11,272 bases of DNA from Spirochaetaceae bacterium UBA1306 (GTDB lineage Bacteria; Spirochaetota; Spirochaetia; Treponematales; Rectinemataceae). Position numbers and translations under genes: made by a program. The stretch spans positions 1-11,272 of the forward strand of contig DBTW01000021.1 of the NCBI GenBank assembly GCA_002307245.1, written 5' to 3'. This document shows positions 1-5,583 of the stretch, one piece after another. A model generated the notes under the pieces. The model was not told the DNA's origin, did not search any database, and saw only the letters and a program-made list of their open reading frames with translations. Every line of letters begins with the position of its first letter. The stretch's first letter is position 1.

Positions 1-954
1 CTCGGCCGGCTCCGTGAGAGGATCAGCGGCGCCATGCAGGCCTATCGCGGCTCCTGGCCCCTGGAGACCCGTGAAGTGGACGCGAGCCTGGAGTCGGCGG
101 GGGCCTATCGCGAGATGCTCGCGCGGCTGCGGGCCGACGACCTCCCTCGCTTCGAGCGGGCCTTCAAGGAGCTCCTGAACGAGAACACCATACGCGAGGT
201 GGCCAATTTCCAATCCCAGCTCAACCGAGAGCGGGCGAGCATCCGCGAGCGCATCGAGCGGATCAACCAGTCGCTTACCATGATCGACTACAACCCCGGC
301 CGCTACATCGTCCTCGAGGCCCAGCAGGGGCCGGACGGCGAGATCAGGGACTTCCTCGCCGACCTCAAGGCCTGTACCGAGGGCAGCCTGACCGGCTCCG
401 CCGACGAGCAGTACTCCGAGGCGAAATTCCTCCAGGTGAAGCGGATCATCGGCCGCTTCCAGGGCCGGGAAGGCTATAGCGAGGTCGACAAGCGATGGAC
501 GGAGAAAGTGAGCGACGTCCGGCAGTACTTCGTCTTCTCCGCCTCTGAGCGCTGGCGCGAGGACGACGTCGAATACGAGCACTACACCGACTCCGGCGGC
601 AAGTCGGGCGGGCAGAAGGAGAAGCTCGCCTACACCGTCCTGGCGGCCAGCCTCGCCTACCAGTTCGGCCTCGAGTGGGGAGCGGTCAAGTCGAGGAGCT
701 TCCGCTTCGTGATGATCGACGAGGCCTTCGGCCGCGGCTCGGACGAGTCCGCGCGCTACGGCCTCGAGCTCTTCAAGCGCCTGAACCTCCAGCTCCTCGT
801 CATCACGCCGCTGCAGAAGATCCACATCATCGAGCCCTACGTCGCGGCCGTGGGCTTCGTCTACAACGAGGACGGCCGCGACTCGAAGCTGCGCAACCTG
901 AGCATCCAGGAATACCGCGCCGAGCGGGAGCGCCGGGACGGTCCCGCGCCGTGA
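1..954 (+). CDS. jetC: JetC, SMC-like ATPase of a Wadjet plasmid-defence system (C-terminal part)
   Basis: The frame is open from base 1, so the true start lies off the left edge; 317 C-terminal residues are visible and the ATG at 34 is internal. Residues about 55-95 are charged and helical, like the end of a coiled-coil arm. An ABC-type signature, SGGKSGGQKEK, is at 198-208. The Walker B segment VMIDEAFG follows at about 237-244, with D240 and the catalytic-type E241, and then a D-loop-like GRGSDES. The closing stretch ITPLQKIHIIEPYV is characteristic of JetC/SbcC-like proteins. In Wadjet, JetC is the MukB-like motor that works with JetA and JetB to extrude DNA loops and recognise small circular DNA. 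The next gene is jetD, overlapping by 4 bases, which fixes the identification. JetA and JetB should lie upstream, outside the window. The visible part looks intact. Confidence 0.9.
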   Translation, partial: LGRLRERISGAMQAYRGSWPLETREVDASLESAGAYREMLARLRADDLPRFERAFKELLNENTIREVANFQSQLNRERASIRERIERINQSLTMIDYNPGRYIVLEAQQGPDGEIRDFLADLKACTEGSLTGSADEQYSEAKFLQVKRIIGRFQGREGYSEVDKRWTEKVSDVRQYFVFSASERWREDDVEYEHYTDSGGKSGGQKEKLAYTVLAASLAYQFGLEWGAVKSRSFRFVMIDEAFGRGSDESARYGLELFKRLNLQLLVITPLQKIHIIEPYVAAVGFVYNEDGRDSKLRNLSIQEYRAERERRDGPAP

Positions 955-2195
955 GCGGGGCGAAGGACGGTGGGCCCAGGCCCTGGACGAGCGTGCCTGA
1001 GCTGCGGGCGCGGCTGCTTCGCGAATGGGAGAGGGGGCTCCTGCCCGCGGCGCTCGTCGGAGGGCAGGAGCTTTTCCCCATGCGCTTGAAATTAAAGGGA
1101 CCGAGCGCCCGCGAGCTCTCCGAGCTCTTCGGCGAGGCGCGCTCGTGGATCGCGGGACTGATCGAAGGAGCCGGAAGCCCCGGCTACCGCCTCGAGATGA
1201 AGGCGATCGAGCATCGCCAGCTCGGGGCCAACGATATTCCCATAGCCGCCATCTTCGATAGGCCCGAGGACGCTCTCGCCTTTATCGGCAAGCGCCGCGA
1301 CGCGTCGCGTCTCCTCCGCCTCGCCGGGGAGATCGGGACTGCCTTCCCGGAACTCGGGGACTGGATCGTCAAGCGCCCTCTCGTCGTCCTCGAGCGGGAA
1401 GCGGACTGGCCGGCCCTCCTCGCGACACTCGCCTGGTTTAGGGCCCACCCGCGCTCGGGGCTCTACGCCCGGCAGATCGATGCCCCGGGCGTGCACAGCA
1501 AATTCGTGGAGACCCATCGAGGACTCCTGGCCGAGCTCCTGGACATCATCCTCCCGTCGGAGGCGGTCGACAGCGAGGCTGTCGGGGCCCTTTCCTTCGC
1601 TCGCCGCTACGGCCTCCGCGAGAAGCCGGCCCGAGTCCGCTTCCGCGTCCTCGATCCGGCCCTGGGTCTCCGCGTCGCCATGGCGGCCTCGTCCTCGGAA
1701 CCGCGTCCCGAGGAGCTCGGCCTCCTCTCCGCGGACTTCGCCCGGCTCTTTCCGCCCCAGGGCGCCGATACCCTGCCTCGGGTCTTCATCACCGAGAACG
1801 AGGTCAACTTCCTGGCCTTCCCCGCCGTGGCCGGCAGCCTCATCGTCTTCGGCTCGGGCTACGGCTTCGCCGCCATCGCCTTGGCCGAATGGCTTCATCG
1901 TTGCCGGGTCCTCTACTGGGGCGACCTCGATACCCACGGCTTCGCCATCCTCGACCAGCTTCGCGCCGACTTCCCCGATGCTGGGTCTCTCCTGATGGAT
2001 CGGAAGACCCTGCTCGCGCATCGCGAGCTATGGACCAGTGAAGCGACGCCGACCAAGGCCGAGCTCGGCCGCCTAAGGCCAGACGAGCGCGCGCTCTACG
2101 ATGACCTGCGCTACGATCGCCTGGCCCCCGCCCTGCGCTTGGAACAGGAGCGCATCGGATTCGCTTGGGTCGAATCGGCGTTGAAGGGAATCTAG
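951..2195 (+). CDS. jetD: JetD, Toprim-domain nuclease of a Wadjet system
   Basis: This is a 414-residue protein. The frame stays open upstream, but homology begins at the GTG at 951, which overlaps the jetC stop (GTGA). The N-terminal block (PELRARLLREWERGLLP, then FPMRLKLKGPSARELSELF) is typical of the DUF3322 domain of JetD. An ATG at 1080 would cut into it. The C-terminal DUF2220 domain is a Toprim fold: ITENEVNFLAFP holds E282 and E284, and YWGDLDTHGF at 322-331 holds the DxD pair D325 and D327, the expected metal ligands. JetD is the subunit that cleaves plasmid DNA after JetABC has extruded it. No good ribosome site precedes the GTG, so translation is probably coupled to jetC. The stop codon shares a CTAG tetranucleotide with the stop of the opposing MFS gene. 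All recognisable catalytic residues are present. Confidence 0.9.
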   Translation: MSGAKDGGPRPWTSVPELRARLLREWERGLLPAALVGGQELFPMRLKLKGPSARELSELFGEARSWIAGLIEGAGSPGYRLEMKAIEHRQLGANDIPIAAIFDRPEDALAFIGKRRDASRLLRLAGEIGTAFPELGDWIVKRPLVVLEREADWPALLATLAWFRAHPRSGLYARQIDAPGVHSKFVETHRGLLAELLDIILPSEAVDSEAVGALSFARRYGLREKPARVRFRVLDPALGLRVAMAASSSEPRPEELGLLSADFARLFPPQGADTLPRVFITENEVNFLAFPAVAGSLIVFGSGYGFAAIALAEWLHRCRVLYWGDLDTHGFAILDQLRADFPDAGSLLMDRKTLLAHRELWTSEATPTKAELGRLRPDERALYDDLRYDRLAPALRLEQERIGFAWVESALKGI

Positions 2196-3352
2196 CGGCG
2201 CGCCCCGTGCCCGCCCAGGGCCAGGAGCAGGGCCATGGCCGCGAGGCCGCAGGGTATGGCCCAAAGGGCGGCGGGCAGGCTCGCGCGGTCGGCCACGAGG
2301 CCGAGGGCGAGGGGCATGGCGAAGATAGCCGACCCCGCGGAGAAGGCCGCGAGGGAGCTCGCCTTGGCGGTCAGGCCACGCGAGGCTTCGAGGGCGAGGG
2401 AAAGGGCGAGGGGGTAGAAGGTAGCGACGCCGAAGCCGCAGAGGGCGAGGCCGGCGAAGGCCGTGACTGGCGCGGCGCGCATCCAGTAGAGGGGGAAGCC
2501 GAGGAGGGTCAGGGCCATCGCGCCCCAGAGGATGCGTCTCTCGCCGATGCGGCCCATCAGGCGGCTCGAGGCGAAGCGCCCGCAGACGGCGGCGATCTGG
2601 AAGGTGCCCGCCCCCGCGGCCGCGAGGCTCACCGATCCCCCGGGCAGGCCTTTTAGGTACTCGGTGGCCCAGAAGCCGACCGACCATTCGACGCCCACGC
2701 CCACGAAGATCAAGGCGAGGAATCCCCAGAAGGCGGCGGGCATCCTTCCGCCGCGCTCTCCCTTCTCCTCGGCGCCGGCGACCTCCCTCGCGATGGGCCT
2801 GAAGCCGAGGGCGGCCGTGACCGAGAGGCCGAGGGCGAAGGCGGGCCACACCGCGCGCCAGCCCAGGCCGACGGCCACGCCCGCTATGAGCACGAAGGGA
2901 GCGAGGGCGCTGGTGACGCTGGCGGCTATGTTCGCCTCCATCAGGGCCTGGCCGCGGCCCTCGCCGCCAAGCTGGGAGATCGAGGCCTGGATGGAAGAGA
3001 GGGCCTGGGTGCCCGCGTAGCTCATCACGAGGATGGCCGCGAGGCTCAAGGCGGGGACGGGCGCGAGGACGAGGCCCGAGAGCCCGGCCAGGATCCCGAT
3101 CATGCCGCCCCACAGCATCCGGCGGACGCCGAAGCGGCGGATCCACAGGCTGGCGCTGAGGCCGCCCGCCATCTGGCCGAGGGCGAAGGCGCTCATGTGC
3201 AGGGCGGCCGTGCCGTAGTCGAGCTTGAACTCCGCGCGGAGGAAGGGAACGGCGGGGCCGATCATGTTCTGGACGAAGGCGAAGAGCCCCAGGAGGGCGT
3301 AGAGGGCCATGAGCGCGGGACCGCGGACGAGGCTTTTGGGCGATGCGGGCAT
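2192..3352 (-). CDS. MFS family transporter, substrate unknown
   Basis: This is a 386-residue, very hydrophobic protein with about 12 membrane segments in two halves, the usual size and layout of a major facilitator. Loop 2-3 has a degenerate motif A (basic residues in WIRRFGVRRMLW without the usual acidic residue), and the long central loop near residues 195-205 is charged (AREVAGAEEKGERGG). The fold is clear; the substrate is not, and drug, sugar and organic-acid export all remain possible. The ATG at 3352 has no recognisable Shine-Dalgarno sequence, and a good promoter places the likely transcript start at that ATG, so the mRNA may be leaderless. The next ATG in frame (3310, residue 15) also lacks a ribosome site and lies at the first membrane helix. 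The gene converges on jetD with a 3-base overlap. A longer reading frame covering the same DNA is a composition artefact. Confidence 0.85.
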   Translation of the reverse strand: MPASPKSLVRGPALMALYALLGLFAFVQNMIGPAVPFLRAEFKLDYGTAALHMSAFALGQMAGGLSASLWIRRFGVRRMLWGGMIGILAGLSGLVLAPVPALSLAAILVMSYAGTQALSSIQASISQLGGEGRGQALMEANIAASVTSALAPFVLIAGVAVGLGWRAVWPAFALGLSVTAALGFRPIAREVAGAEEKGERGGRMPAAFWGFLALIFVGVGVEWSVGFWATEYLKGLPGGSVSLAAAGAGTFQIAAVCGRFASSRLMGRIGERRILWGAMALTLLGFPLYWMRAAPVTAFAGLALCGFGVATFYPLALSLALEASRGLTAKASSLAAFSAGSAIFAMPLALGLVADRASLPAALWAIPCGLAAMALLLALGGHGARR

Positions 3353-3359
3353 GGCAACG

Positions 3360-3389
3360 AGTATACGGAGGCGCCTCGAGGCTGTTCAA
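3360..3389 (-). promoter_or_regulatory. Candidate sigma70 promoter of the MFS gene
   Basis: Read on the minus strand, TTGAAC (3389-3384) is followed by an 18-base spacer and TATACT (3365-3360). The -10 matches the consensus at five of six positions and the -35 at four of six. The predicted transcript start is about 3352-3354, on the MFS start codon, which agrees with the missing Shine-Dalgarno sequence. This is a visual match only, but TATACT stands out in such GC-rich DNA. Confidence 0.5.
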
Positions 3390-3395
3390 TCGCCC

Positions 3396-3419
3396 GGCAA
3401 CGCGGCAAGGCGGCAAGGC
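3396..3419. repeat. Three tandem 8-bp repeats, GGCAAsGC
   Basis: GGCAACGC (3396-3403), GGCAAGGC (3404-3411) and GGCAAGGC (3412-3419) lie head to tail in the divergent region between the MFS and flavoprotein genes, seven bases upstream of the MFS -35 hexamer as read on the minus strand. They could be a regulator-binding array or simple slippage in GC-rich DNA. The repeats are seen directly; a function is not shown. Confidence 0.55.
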
Positions 3420-3492
3420 GGGCCCGAGCCCTCGACCTTCCTCTCGCAAAGCTGCTACCCTTGGCCATTCCCGTTCGACGAAGGAGCACAGC

Positions 3493-4128
3493 ATGAAAGT
3501 AGTCGCGATCAACGGAAGCCCCCGCCCGGCGGGGAACTGCGCGATGGCCCTCGGCCGGGTGGGCGAGCGCCTGGGCGGGCGCGGCATCGGCTTCGAAGTC
3601 ATCCAGGTGGGCGACAAGGCGATGCGCGGCTGCATGGCCTGCGGGGCCTGCTTCAAGCGGCAGGACGGGCGCTGCGCCTTCGGCGCGGACGGTCTCGACG
3701 CGGCGGTGGAGGCGATGGCCGCGGCCGACGGTATAATCCTCGCGTCGCCGGTCCATTATTCGGGCGTCGGCGGGACGATGAAGTCCTTCCTCGACCGGGC
3801 CTTCTACGTGGCCGGGGCGAACGGCGGGCTGTTCAGGCACAAGGTCGGCGCCGCCCTCGTCGCCGTGCGGCGCTCGGGCGGCTCCTCGGCCCTGGACTGC
3901 CTCAACCACTACCTAAGCTACTCCGAGATGATCGTCGCCACTTCGAACTACTGGAACATCGTTCACGGCCGCCAGGTCGGGGAGATGGAGCAGGACGCCG
4001 AGGGCGTCCAGACCGTCGAGCTCCTCGCGGACAACCTCGCCTGGATCCTCGAGATGCGCGAGGCCGCCAAGGGGAGCGTCCCCGAGCCGGGGCCGGTCAA
4101 GAAGGTGATGACGAGCTTCGTGCGCTAA
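3493..4128 (+). CDS. Iron-sulfur flavoprotein / NADPH-dependent FMN reductase family
   Basis: This is a 211-residue protein. The start at 3493 is set by a strong AAGGAG (3481-3486) six bases upstream; the frame stays open further upstream but has no ribosome site there. The flavodoxin-like fold opens with MKVVAINGSPRPAGNC, whose GSPRPAGN loop binds the FMN phosphate. Residues 47-61 carry cysteines C47, C50, C53 and C61 (CX2CX2CX7C), the compact cluster motif of archaeal and bacterial iron-sulfur flavoproteins, which hold a 4Fe-4S cluster next to FMN. ASPVHYSGVGGTMKSFLDRA is the second flavin-contacting strand-loop-helix typical of the family. The likely role is cytosolic electron transfer or reduction of small molecules; the physiological partner is unknown. 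The gene stands alone, 140 bases from the divergent MFS gene and converging on ppnP with a 4-base gap. Confidence 0.82.
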   Translation: MKVVAINGSPRPAGNCAMALGRVGERLGGRGIGFEVIQVGDKAMRGCMACGACFKRQDGRCAFGADGLDAAVEAMAAADGIILASPVHYSGVGGTMKSFLDRAFYVAGANGGLFRHKVGAALVAVRRSGGSSALDCLNHYLSYSEMIVATSNYWNIVHGRQVGEMEQDAEGVQTVELLADNLAWILEMREAAKGSVPEPGPVKKVMTSFVR

Positions 4129-4132
4129 GGGT

Positions 4133-4408
4133 CTAGCGGTAGCGGCAGGCGTAGGCGACGTCGGCCTGGGCTTCGACCTCGAAAGCCAAGCCCTTGGGCA
4201 CGACGAAGCCCTCGCCGGCGCGGAAGGACTTCCAGTCCTCGCCGGGGAGCCTCGCGCGGAGGGTCCCCGAGAGGATGGACATGCGCTCCTCGCTCGAGGT
4301 CGAGAAGGAATACTTTCCGGCCTCGATCACGCCGAGGGTGGCGGGGCCCTCGGGCTCCGCGAAGGCTAGGCTCATGACTCGTCCGTCGAAATAGGCATTG
4401 TGCTTCAT
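4133..4408 (-). CDS. ppnP: Pyrimidine/purine nucleoside phosphorylase PpnP (cupin fold)
   Basis: This is a 91-residue protein, close to the 94 of E. coli PpnP (YaiE, DUF1255). The family pattern runs along the whole chain: NAYFDGRVMSLAF at the start, GVIEAGKYSFST at about 26-37, then EERMSILSGTL and LPGEDWKSFRAGEGFVVP, ending in ACRYR (E. coli ends LCRYL). PpnP splits nucleosides with phosphate into free base and ribose-1-phosphate with broad base specificity, and acts in cytosolic salvage. The start at 4408 is supported by AGGAG on the minus strand (4419-4415) with a 6-base spacer; the open frame extending upstream to 4729 is antisense to the Nudix gene and is not coding. It is a single gene, divergent from the Nudix hydrolase and convergent with the flavoprotein gene. 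Confidence 0.93.
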   Translation of the reverse strand: MKHNAYFDGRVMSLAFAEPEGPATLGVIEAGKYSFSTSSEERMSILSGTLRARLPGEDWKSFRAGEGFVVPKGLAFEVEAQADVAYACRYR

Positions 4409-4446
4409 CGTGTTCTCCTGTCCTGGGTTCGGGCGAAAGCGCGGGC

Positions 4447-4475
4447 ATGATAGCACGGACGGGGCCGCGGGCGAA
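4447..4475 (-). promoter_or_regulatory. Candidate promoter of ppnP
   Basis: Minus-strand TATCAT (4452-4447) matches the -10 consensus at five of six positions. A weak -35, TTCGCC (4475-4470), lies 17 bases upstream. The predicted start near 4440 leaves a leader of about 30 bases containing the AGGAG ribosome site. The -35 is poor, so an activator or another sigma factor is possible. Confidence 0.4.
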
Positions 4476-4522
4476 GCGGGCCGGTCCTGGCGTGCCGGGG
4501 CCGGCCGCGCTAGTCTTGAAGT

Positions 4523-5083
4523 ATGGGCAATGCCGGTTCCTGGAGAGAGCTCGCCGCGCGGAACTTGGCGGACTACAAGATCTTCGACATCTCCTCGAGC
4601 GACCGCGTGTCGGAGGACGGGAAGAGAGGGACCTTCTACCTCCTCAACTCCCTCGACTGGGCGGGCGTGATCCCGGTCGTCGACACCGCCGCCGGGCGGA
4701 TGATCGTGATGATCCGCCAGTATCGCCACGGGACGGGCAGGCTCTGCCTGGAGTTCCCCGGCGGCGCGGTCGAGCGGGGGGAGGACCCCGCCCTGGCGGT
4801 CAGCCGGGAGCTGGCCGAGGAGACGGGCTATAAGGCCCAGGTGATAGTGCCCCTCGGCTCACTCTCCCCCAATCCGGCCTTCATGACCAACGCCTTCTAT
4901 GCCTTCGTGGCCGAGGGCTGCCGCTGCGATTGCGAGCAGTTCCTCGACGAGAACGAGGAGATCGAGGTCAGCCTCGTGCCCGAGCGCGACGCCGTCGACC
5001 TGGTCGGGGCCGAGGACTACGGCCACGCCCTCATGACGGCCACGCTCTTCCTGTACATGCGCTATCGCGGCCTGAGCCTCTGA
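4523..5083 (+). CDS. Nudix hydrolase, probably ADP-ribose or other nucleoside-diphosphate-sugar pyrophosphatase
   Basis: This is a 186-residue protein with a perfect Nudix box at residues 81-103 (GX5EX7REUXEEXGU: E87, R95, E96, E99, E100, G102, Y103), which binds the catalytic Mg ions. Before it, RMIVMIRQYRHGTGRLCLEFPGG is arranged as in the ADP-ribose pyrophosphatase branch. After it, SPNPAFMTNAFYAFVAEG replaces the SPG(F)-type loop of classical ADP-ribose enzymes, so GDP-mannose-type or other NDP-sugar substrates are equally likely. The expected reaction splits the diphosphate of X-linked nucleoside diphosphates in the cytosol. The ATG at 4523 has only a weak GAAG before it; homology begins near residue 8, so this start is reasonable. 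It lies 114 bases from divergent ppnP and 23 bases before the endonuclease V-like gene, probably in one transcript with the latter. Confidence 0.88.
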   Translation: MGNAGSWRELAARNLADYKIFDISSSDRVSEDGKRGTFYLLNSLDWAGVIPVVDTAAGRMIVMIRQYRHGTGRLCLEFPGGAVERGEDPALAVSRELAEETGYKAQVIVPLGSLSPNPAFMTNAFYAFVAEGCRCDCEQFLDENEEIEVSLVPERDAVDLVGAEDYGHALMTATLFLYMRYRGLSL

Positions 5084-5106
5084 CATGGCGGGGCCGAGGC
5101 TGTAGC

Positions 5107-5583
5107 ATGCGCCTGTGGACCCTGCACCCGGGCTACCTCGACGCGAAGGGCCTCGTGGCCGCGTGGCGCGAAGGCCTCCTGGCTCAGAAGGTCCTCGAGG
5201 GCGGGACGAAGGGCTACGCGAGTCATCCTCAGCTCCTCCGCTTCAAGGGCTGCGGCGATCCCCTGCGATCGATCGCGCAGTACCTCGAGGCGCTCCGTTC
5301 CGAGGCGGAGTCGCGGGGCTTCTCCTTCGACGCGTCCAGGATCAGGCACTTCGACCCGGGCTACCGGATGAGGATCGGCGTCAACTCGGGGCAGCTCCGC
5401 TACGAGCTAGAGCTCCTGAGGTGGAAGCTGGAAAGCCGCGATCCCGAGAGGCGTTCCCGCCTCGAGACCCTTGAGGTGATCCGCCTCAATGCGGCCTTCG
5501 AGGAGCGCGAGGGCGGCATCGAGGATTGGGAGCGGGCCGTCGAGGCCCTGCGCCTCCGCGCTATGGCCGCTTCGCGACGATAG
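5107..5583 (+). CDS. Pyrimidine-dimer glycosylase / T4 endonuclease V-like protein (PF03013), lacking the N-terminal Thr
   Basis: This is a 158-residue protein whose start at 5107 is supported by GAGG (5096-5099) seven bases upstream. The sequence MRLWTLHPGYLDAKGLVAAW, then REGLLAQKVL, and later YASHPQLLRFKG and YLEALRSEAESRGFSFD, is typical of the bacterial branch annotated as pyrimidine dimer DNA glycosylase. In T4 endonuclease V the nucleophile is Thr2, exposed after Met removal, and the catalytic acid is Glu23 in YRE. Here WRE at 20-22 aligns with YRE, giving R21 and E22, but residue 2 is Arg and the chain is one residue shorter before WRE, so Thr2 has no equivalent. The protein may use another amine, recognise another lesion, or not be a glycosylase. 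It overlaps the convergent MATE gene by 23 bases and probably shares a transcript with the Nudix gene. Confidence 0.8.
   Translation: MRLWTLHPGYLDAKGLVAAWREGLLAQKVLEGGTKGYASHPQLLRFKGCGDPLRSIAQYLEALRSEAESRGFSFDASRIRHFDPGYRMRIGVNSGQLRYELELLRWKLESRDPERRSRLETLEVIRLNAAFEEREGGIEDWERAVEALRLRAMAASRR

Noticed and set aside
1092..2021. A 309-residue minus-strand open frame opposite jetD
   Set aside because: Antisense to a gene with recognisable DUF3322 and Toprim motifs; the acidic, low-complexity composition indicates a shadow.
2073..3656. A 527-residue minus-strand open frame covering the MFS gene
   Set aside because: It is almost all Arg, Pro, Gly and Ala, with no family pattern. The 386-residue frame in the same DNA has clear membrane helices and normal third-position G/C bias.
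4123..4138. Inverted repeat CGCTA/TAGCG across the stops of the flavoprotein and ppnP genes, considered as a bidirectional terminator
   Set aside because: The stem is only five pairs and there is no T-tract on either side.
4487..4516. Possible promoter of the Nudix gene (CTGGCG, then TAGTCT)
   Set aside because: Both hexamers match the consensus at only three positions; too weak to list as a feature, although it would also imply a leaderless start at 4523.
4409..4729. N-terminal extension of PpnP to an upstream ATG
   Set aside because: PpnP has about 94 residues, the ATG at 4408 has a good AGGAG, and the extension is antisense to the Nudix coding region.
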